Shown here: positions 1-8,935 of the stretch, piece after piece
How positions within the stretch are numbered: position 1 is the first letter of the stretch
Layout of the letters: every line of letters starts with the position of its first letter
From: Haloplanus sp. CK5-1
GTDB lineage: Archaea; Halobacteriota; Halobacteria; Halobacteriales; Haloferacaceae
Length of the DNA: 64,000 nucleotides
Direction: 5' to 3'
NCBI RefSeq assembly: GCF_037201915.1
Contig: NZ_CP147505.1
Coordinates: forward strand, 3,162,001-3,226,000
The notes under the pieces: generated by a model
The model's database searches: none
Told to the model about the DNA's origin: nothing
The model's input: only the letters and a program-made list of their open reading frames with translations
Program-made: the position numbers and the translations under genes

Positions 1-2
1 GG

Positions 3-650
3 CCGGCCCGGTAGAGCCGGCGCATGTACTCCCGGACCACCTCGAACGCCGTCTCGGGATTCTCGACGTTCACCTCCGCGAGGCGACGGGCACGCTCCTC
101 GACCAACCCCACGAGTTCCATCACAAGGACGTTGCGCTCGACGGCGATGGGTCGCGGCACCCGGACGCCCGCCGACCGCGCACGCCGCAGGTTGGCGAAC
201 TCCTTTTTCGTCCACGCCAGCACCACCTTCTTCTTGTCCGAGCCGATCCCCTCGAACCGCGGGTCACCCTCGAGGTACTCCCGCATCTGCTGGAAGTTCG
301 AGGCGTTGATGCGGTAGATCTTCACCGCCACGTCGCCCGCCTCGCCCAGCGCCTCGTAGACGTTGGCCTCCTTCCCCGTCGAGATGGGGCCGCCGAAGGC
401 CTCGATGTGACCGTCCTGAACGAGTTTGTAGATGGCCGCGAAGGTGGCGTCGTCGAACACCGACTGCTCGACTTTGAACTGGTCGGCGTCCTTCAGGCGC
501 TTGCGGAACTCGGCGAACTCGCGGTCGCGCTTCCTGGCGATCCGGTCCGCCTCGGTGTCGGAGACGTCGATCTCTTCCCACTCGTCGCCGAAGTCCTCAC
601 CCTCGCCCTCCTCGGGGTTCAGCAGGCCGTACTCCTCGCGGTCACTCATT
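3..650 (-). CDS. rio1: RIO1-type serine/threonine protein kinase (partial, C-terminus outside window)
   Basis: This is the N-terminal 216 residues of a RIO-family atypical protein kinase, a cytoplasmic ATPase/kinase known to act in small-ribosomal-subunit maturation. The RIO1 signature loop STGKEANVY is at residues 90-98 and the ATP-binding lysine follows in VAVKIYRI (K110). The acidic N-terminal region (about residues 12-35) is typical of haloarchaea. The ATG at 650 is the first start after the upstream eIF1A gene, 39 nt away, so the two probably form an eIF1A-rio1 operon, a common archaeal pairing. The catalytic loop and C-lobe lie beyond position 1. Confidence 0.93.
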
Positions 651-689
651 CACCGGAGGTACGTCGTCAGGGCGTAAAAGTCCCGCCGA

Positions 690-980
690 CTACTCGATGT
701 GGCCTTCGCGTCGCAGTTGGTCCGCCTCCGCCTTCTCGTAGCGCCACTCGATGTCCGCCTTCTCGTCCTGCCAGTCCCACGGTTCGACGAGGACGACGTC
801 GTCCTCGCGGATCCAGATGCGCTTTTGCATCCGACCCGGGATGCGGGCGGTGCGCTCGACGCCGTCGGCACACCGCACCTTCACTCGGTTGTCCCCAAGC
901 ATGTCCGTCACGACGGCGAACACCTCGTCGTCGTCGGGCATTCGGAGGTCCGTCCGCCCACCGTTCTCGTCCTCGCTCAT
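690..980 (-). CDS. eif1A: Translation initiation factor 1A (aIF1A)
   Basis: A 96-residue S1-like OB-fold protein that helps mRNA and initiator tRNA bind the 30S subunit. The core reads [19 protein letters not shown] followed by [17 protein letters not shown], diagnostic of the eIF1A/IF1 family, and the length matches archaeal members (about 95-110). The N-terminal 15 residues are polar and likely disordered, as in relatives. It is the first gene of a minus-strand pair with rio1. Confidence 0.96.
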   Translation of the reverse strand: MSEDENGGRTDLRMPDDDEVFAVVTDMLGDNRVKVRCADGVERTARIPGRMQKRIWIREDDVVLVEPWDWQDEKADIEWRYEKAEADQLRREGHIE

Positions 981-1032
981 GAGCGCGGGTTTGAGGTCAC
1001 GAGAGTTAAACCCGCCGACGTGTCCTCGACGG

Positions 1033-2028
1033 TTAGGACCGCCACTCCCGCAGTTTCTCCCGACCCGGCGCGATGAGGTCGTCGAGGTAGGTCGCGAGCG
1101 CCCCCTTCGCGTCCGCGGGGTGCAACTCGCCCGACTCCAGATCCGCCGCCAGCGACTCGTAGTCGTCGTAGGACAGGTCGCCGCCGTACTCGTCGGGACG
1201 CTCGACGATGACCGTCTCGAACCGCGGGAAGACGTGGTACTCGAAGATCTGGAGCACCGGGTTCTCCCGCTCGCGCCCCGCTTCGTCGGGGTCGGGGTCC
1301 CTGGTCGGGGGACAGAACGCGCCGTTGACCTTCTCCTCGACCTCCGCGGTCGAATCCTCCATCGAGATGGAGACGCCCTCGCTCGCGGACATCTTGCCGA
1401 CCCCCGTCTCGAGGTCGGCGATCAGCGGCGTGTGCAGGCAGGTCGGTGACTCCTCGCCGATCTTCGGGAGCGTGTCGCGGGCGAGCATGTGGACCTTGCG
1501 CTGTTCCATCCCGCCGACCGCGAGGTCGACGTCGAGGTAGACGATGTCGAGCGCCTGCATCAGCGGGTAGACGGCCTGGGAGACGGTGACCGAGTCACCA
1601 CTCTTGATGTCGGCCATCGACCGCTCGGCCCGCGAGAGCGTCGTCTCCAACTCCAGGGCGTGGAGGTCGAGGACGTACTCGCGGTCGAACTGGAACTCCG
1701 AGCCGAGGACGAACTCCGTCCGCGCCTCGTCGAGGCCGTACGCGAGGAACTGCTCTTTCATCCGGTCGGCCGTCTCGCGAATCTCCTCGAAGGTGCCCTT
1801 GTCGTTGAGGTAGGCGTGGACGTCCGCGAGCAGGACCGTCACCTCGAAGCCGGCCTCCTGCAGGTCGATCAGTTTCGTCGCGGTGAGCATGTGGCCGATG
1901 TGGAGCACGCCCGAGGGCTCGTAGCCGACGTACGCGCGCTTGCCCTCGGGGGCCTCGGCCAACTCGCGCCCTTCCGCCTCGGTGACCACCTCGGACGCGT
2001 TCCGGGTGATTCGCTCGTAGACGTCCAT
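1033..2028 (-). CDS. tyrS: Tyrosyl-tRNA synthetase
   Basis: A class I aminoacyl-tRNA synthetase of 331 residues charging tRNA-Tyr. The HIGH signature is at residues 43-46 (HIGHM) and the KMSKS-type loop is KMSAS at 212-216. The tyrosine-pocket context (YVGYEPSG before [20 protein letters not shown]) fits the archaeal TyrRS type without a C-terminal S4 domain. The ATG at 2028 ([10 protein letters not shown]) is preferred. A longer frame to 2082 would run into the upstream DUF460 gene and adds residues not seen in the family. Confidence 0.94.
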   Translation of the reverse strand: MDVYERITRNASEVVTEAEGRELAEAPEGKRAYVGYEPSGVLHIGHMLTATKLIDLQEAGFEVTVLLADVHAYLNDKGTFEEIRETADRMKEQFLAYGLDEARTEFVLGSEFQFDREYVLDLHALELETTLSRAERSMADIKSGDSVTVSQAVYPLMQALDIVYLDVDLAVGGMEQRKVHMLARDTLPKIGEESPTCLHTPLIADLETGVGKMSASEGVSISMEDSTAEVEEKVNGAFCPPTRDPDPDEAGRERENPVLQIFEYHVFPRFETVIVERPDEYGGDLSYDDYESLAADLESGELHPADAKGALATYLDDLIAPGREKLREWRS

Positions 2029-2068
2029 ACCCCTACGAACGAGGGCGCGAAAATATGACTTTGGCTTT

Positions 2069-4039
2069 TCAGTCGCCGCCACTCTCGGCGCGGTGCTCGC
2101 TGATGATCTGGTCGACCATCTCCGACGTTTGCTCCTTGGACCGCTCGTCGGCCCGGCACTCCCAGTCGGCGACGGCCGCCTCGACCTCGCTCTCGCGGGC
2201 GACCGCGAGTTCGTCCACCTCCTGGATCGTCACGTCGTCCGCGGGAGCGACGGGGATAGCGTGGTCGAACAGGACCTCGTCGGCGATCTCCGAGAGGTTG
2301 CCGTCCCGGAGGACGACCCGCGGGTCGGTCGCCACCAGCCGTTCGGCGGTCGAGCGACCAGCGCCGCTGGCGTCCCGGAGGTAGACCACGTCGCCGGACG
2401 CGAGGCCGTAGGCCTCCTCGGCGTCGTCGATGGCGTCGCGGGTGAACTGCTCGATTACCTTCACCGGGACGAGGTCCTTCCCCTCGGAGACGTCGGCGAA
2501 GTCGGAGTGATCGAGTTTCCACAGCGTCTTCAGGCGCTCCAGCTTGGCTTCGAGTTCGTCGGCCCGGTCTCGCTCCTCGTCGCGTTCCCGCTCCAACCGG
2601 GTCGTCTCGCGCTCCAGCCGGTTGATCTCGCGGCGCTCGCGGGCCTCGCGGCGCTCCTCGCGACGCGCCTCCGAGAGTTCCTCCTCGTACTCGGCGATGC
2701 GTTCGTCCTTCTCGGTTACCTCCGCTTCGAGGTCGGCGACCTGTCCCTCCAGTCGGTCGACCTGCCGTTCGAGGCGCTTGATGCGCCGTTCCTCCGGCGA
2801 GAGCTCCCGTGGCTCGTGAGTCGACTCTTCGCTCTCCTCGTCGTCGTCGGTCGACAACTCCTCGAGGACCGCCTCCACGGACGCCTCGCCGGTGACGACC
2901 CGGTCGATCACCTCGCCGCGGTCGAACTGGGGCGGGACCTTCCGGGTGATGCGGTCGAACTGGTCCTCGTAGTCGTCGAACGCGAACAGCGCGGCGGCGA
3001 GGGCGTCGCGTTCGTGGTCGTTGTCGTAGCTCAGGTCGCGGGTGCGGTGGAGCTTCTCGTCGACCGGCAGATCCGAGGCGGGTTCCCATCCCGCGGCGTC
3101 GAAGCTCCGGCGGAACTGCTCGACCGTCTCGGGCATCGGCTCCACGTCGGCCGCGACGACGACAGGCCGGCCGCGCTCGACCAACCACTCGATCACCCCC
3201 GCCGTGTCCGCGGTCCGCGTCGAGAGGACGTCGAGGACCTCGCCGTCGAGGGAGACGACGGCCGCCGCCGTGGTCGTCCCGGGGTCGATCCCCACGAGCA
3301 CGCGGTCCCGGCGCTGGACTAGGGGTTCGAACTCGATGCCGTCGCGGCGCTCGCGCTCGATCTCGACGCGGGTGTCGCCGGACCGCGACCGGGAGACCGG
3401 GAGGTCGTCCGGCGCGGCCTCGACCGTGAACGTCGCGTTGGCGTAGCCGCCGTACTTCTCGGTCACCTCCCGTTCGTAGTCGAGGTTCGCCGAGTCGAGC
3501 GCCTCGCCCACCTCGCGGGCGCGCTTCTTGACGTTGCCGTGGATGCGCCGGGTGTAGCGGTCCTGGCTCCAGCCGCCCGACCCGGTCGAGCGCCCGCGAG
3601 ACACCTTCACCGTGGTCGTGTCGGCGAAGGCCGTCACCTCGTGGCCGACGTTCGCGGCCGCGAGGCGGGCGGCGGCCTCGGCCTCCCGCATCGGGTCCTT
3701 GCCGTACGGGACGCCGTGTCGCGAGGCGACCCGCGAGAGCGGTTCCGGCCGCTCCGCGCCCGTCACCTGCACCAGACGCGTCGTGTCGGGGAGCCACCGG
3801 AGGAACCGCACCAGATCGTCGTGGTCGGTCGCGAGTTCGTAGACGTTGTCGGTGGCGACGATCGAGGGCTCTTCGCGCTCGATCAGCCGGCGGAGTTTCC
3901 GGTAGGAGACCACGTCCCGGTCGAAGTTCTCCCCGTCGTAGGCGACCGTCGCGTAGGAGGGTGCGTCACCGCGAACGTCGCCGCTCTGTACGTCGACGCC
4001 GAACACCAGCGCGTCGAGCGCACTCGTCCGGGCGTTCAC
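2069..4039 (-). CDS. DUF460 protein (COG2433) with RNase H-like domain and coiled coil
   Basis: A 656-residue member of the archaeal DUF460 family, whose biochemical role is not established. An N-terminal alpha/beta region is followed near residue 250 by an RNase H/RuvC-like strand with GIDPGTTTAAAVV. A highly charged Glu/Arg coiled coil lies at about 415-520, and a C-terminal alpha/beta domain contains an ASGAGRSTAERL loop. Nucleic-acid processing is plausible but only inferred. The GTG at 4039 (VNARTSALD) is chosen because a TATA-like TTTAT on the minus strand near 4062-4070 sits about 27 nt upstream, fitting a leaderless transcript. The open frame extends to 5299, but its N-terminal part is low-complexity Arg-rich shadow over rnz. 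Confidence 0.85.
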   Translation of the reverse strand: MNARTSALDALVFGVDVQSGDVRGDAPSYATVAYDGENFDRDVVSYRKLRRLIEREEPSIVATDNVYELATDHDDLVRFLRWLPDTTRLVQVTGAERPEPLSRVASRHGVPYGKDPMREAEAAARLAAANVGHEVTAFADTTTVKVSRGRSTGSGGWSQDRYTRRIHGNVKKRAREVGEALDSANLDYEREVTEKYGGYANATFTVEAAPDDLPVSRSRSGDTRVEIERERRDGIEFEPLVQRRDRVLVGIDPGTTTAAAVVSLDGEVLDVLSTRTADTAGVIEWLVERGRPVVVAADVEPMPETVEQFRRSFDAAGWEPASDLPVDEKLHRTRDLSYDNDHERDALAAALFAFDDYEDQFDRITRKVPPQFDRGEVIDRVVTGEASVEAVLEELSTDDDEESEESTHEPRELSPEERRIKRLERQVDRLEGQVADLEAEVTEKDERIAEYEEELSEARREERREARERREINRLERETTRLERERDEERDRADELEAKLERLKTLWKLDHSDFADVSEGKDLVPVKVIEQFTRDAIDDAEEAYGLASGDVVYLRDASGAGRSTAERLVATDPRVVLRDGNLSEIADEVLFDHAIPVAPADDVTIQEVDELAVARESEVEAAVADWECRADERSKEQTSEMVDQIISEHRAESGGD

Positions 4040-4101
4040 GAGCGGAGGTTGGCAGCCGCGGAATAAATACTCCACGGCGAGTGCGAGGCCGAGGGACCGC
4101 A

Positions 4102-4245
4102 GGGAGCGAGGCCTCGAAGCGACACGGCGAGCGGAGCGAGCCGTGGAGCCGAGCCACGGAGCGCTGCGGTCCGAAGACCGACGGGAGCGAGGCCTCGAAG
4201 CGACACGGCGAGCGGAGCGAGCCGTGGAGCCGAGCCGCGGAGCGC
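4102..4245. repeat. Two 63-bp direct repeats, 81-bp period
   Basis: Copy 1 is at 4102-4164 and copy 2 at 4183-4245, with one visible mismatch (A versus G in the GAGCCRCGGAG part). Each copy holds an internal near-palindrome around CGAGCGGAGCGAG and a GGCTC...GAGCC-type arm, so each could fold. They fill the gap between rnz and the DUF460 gene. GGAGCGAG-rich intergenic repeats like these are common in haloarchaea and their function is unknown. Confidence 0.8.
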
Positions 4246-4272
4246 GGGACTGGATCGACAGAGCGAGCGCCC

Positions 4273-5202
4273 TCAGTCGGCGTCCGGGAACGGAACCTCG
4301 ACCGTCTGCCCGTCGCTGGCGACGAAACATTCGCCGTCGAAGGCCTCGCGGGCCTCGCGCTCCAGACGGTCGATCCGGCCGGCGTACCGGGAGGAGACGT
4401 GGGTCAACGCGAGCCGAGAGACGCCGGCGCGGGCGGCTACCTCGGCCGCCTCGCGGGCGGTCGAGTGGCCCGTGTGACGCGCCCGCTCCGCCTCGTCGTC
4501 GGCGAACGTTGCGTCGTGGATCAGGAGGTCGGCGTCCGCGGCGACGTCGACGACGGCGTCGACCGGGCGGGTGTCGCCGGTGTAGACGAACCGCCGCCCC
4601 GGTCGGGGGTCGCCCACCACTTGCTCGGGGTCGATCACCCGGCCGTCGTCGAGTTCGACCGACTCGCCGTCGTGGAGGCGGCCGAACTTCGGGCCGACGG
4701 GGACGCCGAGTTCCTCGGCGCCCTCGCGGTCGAACCGCCCCGGGCGGTCGTCCTCGATCAGTGCGTAGCCCATCGATCGGGTGCGGTGTTCCGTCTCGAC
4801 GGTCCGCACGGAGAGGTCGGCGGCGTCGTAGGCGACGGAGCCGGGGGAAACCTCGTCGATGCGGACGGGGTAGCCGGGCTGGTGTCCGCCGGCGTGGACC
4901 AAGTCCGAGACGTGTTCGCGGGCGCGGGGCGGGACGTGAATGGCGAGCGGGTCGGTGCGGTCGTTGAAGTCGAGCGACTGGATCAAGCCCGGAATCCCGA
5001 GGATGTGATCGCCGTGGAGGTGCGTGACGAAGATGTGAGAGACGTCGAAGCCGGTCCCGAAACGCATCATCTGGCGCTGTGTCCCCTCGCCGCAGTCGAA
5101 CAGGAAGCGCTCGCCCTCGCGGTTGACGAGGACGGCACTCGGGGCGCGCTGGGTCGTCGGGATGGCACCGCTCGTGCCGAGAAACGTCACGCGCATCGAC
5201 AT
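4273..5202 (-). CDS. rnz: Ribonuclease Z (tRNA 3' endonuclease)
   Basis: A 309-residue metallo-beta-lactamase nuclease that cuts pre-tRNA after the discriminator base to free the 3' end for CCA addition. The Zn-binding motif HLHGDH is at residues 61-66, preceded by FDCGEGTQRQ, the RNase Z fingerprint. Further ligands appear in YTGDTRP and in THVSSRYA near the C-terminus. The length fits the short (tRNase ZS) form. MSMRV at 5202 is taken as the start; the second Met at 5196 is equally possible. It is divergent from the SHOCT membrane gene. The cca gene lies elsewhere in this window (53-54 kb). Confidence 0.95.
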   Translation of the reverse strand: MSMRVTFLGTSGAIPTTQRAPSAVLVNREGERFLFDCGEGTQRQMMRFGTGFDVSHIFVTHLHGDHILGIPGLIQSLDFNDRTDPLAIHVPPRAREHVSDLVHAGGHQPGYPVRIDEVSPGSVAYDAADLSVRTVETEHRTRSMGYALIEDDRPGRFDREGAEELGVPVGPKFGRLHDGESVELDDGRVIDPEQVVGDPRPGRRFVYTGDTRPVDAVVDVAADADLLIHDATFADDEAERARHTGHSTAREAAEVAARAGVSRLALTHVSSRYAGRIDRLEREAREAFDGECFVASDGQTVEVPFPDAD

Positions 5203-5287
5203 ACCGACCGATCCGAGCGGCGACGATAAACCGGTGTCGGTGTCGCCGGGACCGAGATTTATGTCGGGATCGACCGTATCCTCGGAC

Positions 5288-5659
5288 GTGAGCGGACACA
5301 CAGACCGAGTCACGACGCTCGTCAGCCTGGCAGTCCTCGGGGTCGGCTTCGTCGCGATGGCACTGGACGTGACGGGGTTCTGGCTCGTCTGGGCCCTCGG
5401 CTTCGGCGTCGTCGTGCCCGCAGTCGCCGTGTTGCGGGGGCGGTCGGCGACGACCGACGGGGCCGGCGACGAGGTGGACGACGCGCTGGCGACGCTTCGG
5501 GAGCGGTACGCCCGCGGCGAACTCTCCGAGTCGGCGTTCGAGGCGAAGGTGGAGGCGTTGCTGGAGACGGAGACGCCGGAGACGGCCCGCGAGCCACCGG
5601 AGACGGCCCGCGAGCGACTCGACCGGGAGCGGGCGGGCGACACCGAGCGCGAGACATAG
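5288..5659 (+). CDS. Two-TM membrane protein with C-terminal SHOCT domain
   Basis: A 123-residue protein with two hydrophobic helices (LVSLAVLGVGFVAMALDV and FWLVWALGFGVVVPAVAV) and then a SHOCT-like short helical motif, DALATLRERYARGELSESAF. SHOCT domains are thought to mediate oligomerisation or signalling; the specific role is unknown. The C-terminal tail contains a short tandem ETARE(P)PETARE repeat. The GTG at 5288 is preferred over the ATG at 5261 because that ATG lies inside a TTTATG box centred about 28 nt upstream of the GTG, as expected for a leaderless haloarchaeal mRNA. Confidence 0.75.
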   Translation: MSGHTDRVTTLVSLAVLGVGFVAMALDVTGFWLVWALGFGVVVPAVAVLRGRSATTDGAGDEVDDALATLRERYARGELSESAFEAKVEALLETETPETAREPPETARERLDRERAGDTERET

Positions 5660-5693
5660 GGATTCTTACCCGGCGACCCGCTAGGGGGACACG

Positions 5694-6704
5694 ATGGACG
5701 CCCCCCTGTGGACGGACGCCCACGCCCCCGCCATCGAGGACCTACCGCAGTCGTCGGTCCGCGACCGGCTCCGGCGTGCGGTCGACGAGCCGATGAACCT
5801 CGTCGTGCAGGGACCGCCCGGTGCGGGCAAGACCGCCGCCGTCCGGGCGCTCGCCGACGCGGCCCACGACGATGCGAACGACCTCGTGGAGATCAACGTC
5901 GCGGACTTCTTCGACCGGACCAAAAAAGAGATCCGGAAGGACCCACGCTTCGAGAGCTTCCTCACCGGTCGCTCCCGGATGGCGAAACGCGACATGATCA
6001 ACCGCGTGCTGAAGGAGTCTGCGAGCTACGCGCCCGTCTCTGGCGAGTACAAGACCATCGTCCTCGACAACGCCGAGGCGATCCGAGAGGACTTCCAACA
6101 GGCGCTCCGGCGGGTGATGGAGCAACACCACCGCACGACCCAGTTCGTGATCGTCACCCGCCAGCCGTCGACGCTCATCGCGCCCGTCCGCTCGCGGTGT
6201 TTCCCGGTGCCGGTCCGGGCACCGACGGCCGACGAAATCGAGGCCGTCGTCGGTGACATCCTCGACGCCGAGGGGGTCGACTACGACGACGACGGTCTGG
6301 AGTTCGTCGCCGGCTACGCCAGCGGCGACCTCCGCCGGGGGATCCTCGGCACACAGACGACCGCCCAGCAAGCCGACGAGGTGACGATGAACACGGTCCA
6401 CGAGACGCTGCAGGACGTCGGCCACGACGACGAACTGGACGCCGTGCTCGCGGCCGCGGAGACGGGCGACATCGTCGAGGCACGAAAGACGGTCGGGTCG
6501 CTGCTGGACGACGAGGGGTACGACGGCCAGTCGCTGCTCGCCGACCTGCTCTCGGCGGCCCGAAAGCGGTACGACGGCGACGACCTCGCGCGCCTCCACC
6601 GCCTCGCGGGCGAGGTCGACCTCGACCTGGTGACCGGGACGGACGACCGCCTCCACCTCGCACACCTGCTGTCGGCGTGGAGCGAGCGGAGAGTGGGAGC
6701 GTGA
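5694..6704 (+). CDS. rfcC: Replication factor C small-subunit-like AAA+ clamp loader protein
   Basis: A 336-residue AAA+ ATPase resembling the second small RFC subunit of haloarchaea, a component of the clamp loader that places PCNA on primed DNA. Walker A is GPPGAGKT at residues 40-47. The Walker B region reads IVLDNAEA (122-129), where RFC proteins normally have DEAD/DEAE, so the catalytic Glu is replaced by Asn. The SRC arginine-finger motif is at 167-169. Its stop overlaps the GTG start of the decarboxylase gene (GTGA), so the two are translationally coupled. Confidence 0.85.
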   Translation: MDAPLWTDAHAPAIEDLPQSSVRDRLRRAVDEPMNLVVQGPPGAGKTAAVRALADAAHDDANDLVEINVADFFDRTKKEIRKDPRFESFLTGRSRMAKRDMINRVLKESASYAPVSGEYKTIVLDNAEAIREDFQQALRRVMEQHHRTTQFVIVTRQPSTLIAPVRSRCFPVPVRAPTADEIEAVVGDILDAEGVDYDDDGLEFVAGYASGDLRRGILGTQTTAQQADEVTMNTVHETLQDVGHDDELDAVLAAAETGDIVEARKTVGSLLDDEGYDGQSLLADLLSAARKRYDGDDLARLHRLAGEVDLDLVTGTDDRLHLAHLLSAWSERRVGA

Positions 6705-7291
6705 CCGGGCTCGCACCCGGGGCACGGCGATTCGCCCTCCCGCCGCTGCTCGCCGCCGTCCCCCTCGCGGTCGTCGCGCCGCCGCTGGGTGCGGGGGCGC
6801 TCGCGCTCGGCCTCTTCGTCGTCTGGTTCTTTCGGGATCCCGAGCGGTCGCCGCCGCCGAACGGGGTCGTCGCGCCAGCCGACGGCCGCGTCTCCGTCGT
6901 CCGCCAGGAGGACGAACGCGTCCGGATCGGCGTGTTCATGAACGTCACCGACGTCCACGTCCTCCGGGCACCCATGGGTGGAACGGTCGAGTCGCGAACC
7001 CACCGACCGGGAGCACACCGACCCGCGTTCTCCAAGGAGTCGGACCGAAACGAGCGGGTCGAGGTGACGCTTGACTCGTGTGAGTTGTCGATGATCGCCG
7101 GGTGGTTCGCCCGTCGCATCTACCCGTACGTCGCGGCGGGCGACGAAGTTGGCCGCGGCGAGCGCGTCGGCCACATCGCCTTCGGGAGCCGGGCGGACGT
7201 ACTCCTCCCGCCGGCGTACGACCGCGACGACCTGCTGGTGTCGGAGGGGGAGTCGGTCCGGGCCGGCGAGACGGTCGTGGCGCTGTCGTGA
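6701..7291 (+). CDS. asd: Archaetidylserine decarboxylase (phosphatidylserine decarboxylase family)
   Basis: A 196-residue pyruvoyl-dependent membrane enzyme that converts archaetidylserine to archaetidylethanolamine. Two hydrophobic segments (about residues 15-45) anchor the N-terminus. The core contains VAPADGRV and FMNVTDVHVLRAPMGG, both family signatures. The self-cleavage dipeptide is Gly162-Ser163 in AFGSRADVLLP, where the Ser would become the pyruvoyl group. The length fits the short archaeal form. In haloarchaea this enzyme is linked to the PGF-CTERM/archaeosortase surface-protein lipidation system. The GTG start overlaps the RFC stop; an in-frame upstream ATG at 6677 lies inside the RFC gene. 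Confidence 0.9.
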   Translation: MTGLAPGARRFALPPLLAAVPLAVVAPPLGAGALALGLFVVWFFRDPERSPPPNGVVAPADGRVSVVRQEDERVRIGVFMNVTDVHVLRAPMGGTVESRTHRPGAHRPAFSKESDRNERVEVTLDSCELSMIAGWFARRIYPYVAAGDEVGRGERVGHIAFGSRADVLLPPAYDRDDLLVSEGESVRAGETVVALS

Positions 7292-8284
7292 CTACGCCAG
7301 CAGGAGGACGTGGCGCGTGAGCGACCGGTGAACCCGGCGTTCGAACGTCGCCTCGACGTCCCACCCCGCGTCGTGGGCGGCCTCGCGCCACGAGCGGTCA
7401 CCGACGACGACGGCCCGCGGGGAGAGTCGCCGGGCCTCCGCGAGCGCGCCGCCGACGAGGTCGGCCAGGTCGTGGCGTGCTATCTTCGACTGGCGGCCGT
7501 AGGGGGCGTCGAAGACGACGCCGTCGACCGCGCCGTCGGCGAGGGGGAGTCGCGTCGCGTCGCCACGCAGGAGAGCGTAGTCGCCGTCGAGATAGGTTCG
7601 GAGGTTCTCGCCGGCCCCGTGGACCATCTTTCGCTGGGCGTCGACGCCGACGGGACGAGCCCCGACCAGTCCCGCCTCGATCAGGGTGCCCCCGGTCCCG
7701 CACATCGGGTCGAGGATCGTTCGCCCGGGGGCTGCGCCGGCGAGGTTGGCGAGTGCCCGGGCGTCGAGAGGGGCCATGCTCCCCGGCTGGAAGAAGGGGC
7801 GGTCGGTCGGTCGGCGGTCGCCGTAGTCTCGGACGCTCTCGGCGGCCAGCCAGCCGACGAGACAGGTGTCCGCCGAGAAGCACGCACGGAGCTCGTGGTC
7901 CGGGTCGTCGAGATCGACGGCGAACCCGCGGTCGACGAGCGCCGACCCCAGTTCCCGCTCGGCGCGCCGGGTGTCGATCCCGGCGGTCGAGCGCACGTCG
8001 CGGGCGCGGACGGCGACACTCCCGGAACGGTCGAGGTCGGCCGCGGCGACCACCGCCCGGGCGGCCGGAACGCTCGCCTCGCATCGCCCGACCAGATGGG
8101 TCATCCGATGAGTGTACGCGAGCGTCCGGAGACGGTCGGCGTCGACGCCGCGAGCGGTCGCGAGACCGGGAGCGACTACGTCGACGGCCGTCGCCGCACA
8201 CGCCGCCTCCCGGGCCGCGAAGGCGTCGTCCTCGCCGGCGAGTTCGAGACCGTACACGCCGCATCCTCGGCGGGCCGACGCCAT
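7292..8284 (-). CDS. trmG10: tRNA (guanine10-N2)-dimethyltransferase (Trm-G10 type)
   Basis: A 330-residue THUMP plus Rossmann methyltransferase that modifies G10 of tRNA using SAM. The SAM-binding loop DPMCGTGGTLIEAGL follows a FFQPGSM linker typical of the family, and the target-amine motif is DAPYGR, an N2-guanine methylase D-P-x-Y variant. The N-terminal ~150 residues form the THUMP/ferredoxin-like part. The ATG at 8284 is used; an internal GTG at 8257 (VYGLELAG) is an alternative and matches how relatives begin. It is divergent from tbp. Confidence 0.88.
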   Translation of the reverse strand: MASARRGCGVYGLELAGEDDAFAAREAACAATAVDVVAPGLATARGVDADRLRTLAYTHRMTHLVGRCEASVPAARAVVAAADLDRSGSVAVRARDVRSTAGIDTRRAERELGSALVDRGFAVDLDDPDHELRACFSADTCLVGWLAAESVRDYGDRRPTDRPFFQPGSMAPLDARALANLAGAAPGRTILDPMCGTGGTLIEAGLVGARPVGVDAQRKMVHGAGENLRTYLDGDYALLRGDATRLPLADGAVDGVVFDAPYGRQSKIARHDLADLVGGALAEARRLSPRAVVVGDRSWREAAHDAGWDVEATFERRVHRSLTRHVLLLA

Positions 8285-8322
8285 GAGGATGTCGGAGCCG
8301 ACCTATCAGTGCATCGCACCAA

Positions 8323-8345
8323 CCTTTTTAAACCTTAAATACGAC
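8323..8345 (+). promoter_or_regulatory. Promoter region of tbp
   Basis: An AT-rich block (CCTTTTTAAACC, then CTTAAATA) sits 20-37 nt upstream of the tbp ATG in otherwise GC-rich sequence. Either TATA-like box would give a very short or absent leader. A CTTAAG palindrome lies next to the start at 8347-8352. Confidence 0.65.
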
Positions 8346-8359
8346 ACTTAAGTCGACAC

Positions 8360-8920
8360 ATGACGGATCCCAAGGGGACGATCAACATCGAGAACGTGGT
8401 GGCTTCCACCGGCATCGGGCAGGAACTCGACCTCCAGAGCGTCGCGATGGACCTGGAGGGAGCGGACTACGATCCCGAACAGTTCCCCGGACTCGTCTAC
8501 CGGACCCAGGACCCCAAGTCCGCGGCGCTGATCTTCCGGTCGGGAAAGATCGTCTGCACCGGTGCGAAGTCGACCGCGGACGTCCACGAGAGCCTCCATA
8601 TCGTCTTCGACGAACTCCGTGACCTGCAGATCCCCGTCGACGACGACCCGGAGATCACCGTCCAGAACATCGTCACAAGCGCGGATTTGGGTCGAAACCT
8701 CAACCTGAACGCCATCGCCATCGGCCTCGGACTGGAGAACATCGAGTACGAACCCGAACAGTTCCCCGGTCTCGTCTACCGCCTCGACGAGCCCGACGTG
8801 GTGGCGTTGCTCTTTGGCTCCGGCAAACTCGTCATCACGGGTGGGAAACAACCCGAGGACGCCGAGGAGGCCGTCGACGTCATCATCACCCGACTCGAAG
8901 AACTGGGTCTGCTCGGGTAG
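8360..8920 (+). CDS. tbp: TATA-box binding protein
   Basis: A 186-residue general transcription factor that binds TATA promoters and recruits TFB. The protein is an internal duplication: INIENVVASTGIGQELDL / EQFPGLVYR / FRSGKIVCTGAKS in the first half matches VQNIVTSADLGRNLNL / EQFPGLVYR / FGSGKLVITGGKQ in the second, the classic TBP saddle. Length and acidic C-terminus are standard for haloarchaea, which often carry several tbp genes. It is followed 15 nt later by a small membrane protein gene that is probably cotranscribed. Confidence 0.97.
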   Translation: MTDPKGTINIENVVASTGIGQELDLQSVAMDLEGADYDPEQFPGLVYRTQDPKSAALIFRSGKIVCTGAKSTADVHESLHIVFDELRDLQIPVDDDPEITVQNIVTSADLGRNLNLNAIAIGLGLENIEYEPEQFPGLVYRLDEPDVVALLFGSGKLVITGGKQPEDAEEAVDVIITRLEELGLLG

Positions 8921-8935
8921 CGGGTCGGCCGACCG

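Noticed and set aside
1869-3797. 642-codon minus-strand frame over the DUF460 gene
   Set aside because: Arg/Gly/Pro-rich composition typical of a shifted frame in high-GC DNA; the overlapping DUF460 frame has clear domains.
4040-5299. N-terminal extension of the DUF460 frame to a 1076-residue protein
   Set aside because: The extension is Arg/Pro/Gly-rich shadow sequence antisense-frame to RNase Z and crosses the intergenic repeats; a promoter-spaced GTG at 4039 fits the family.
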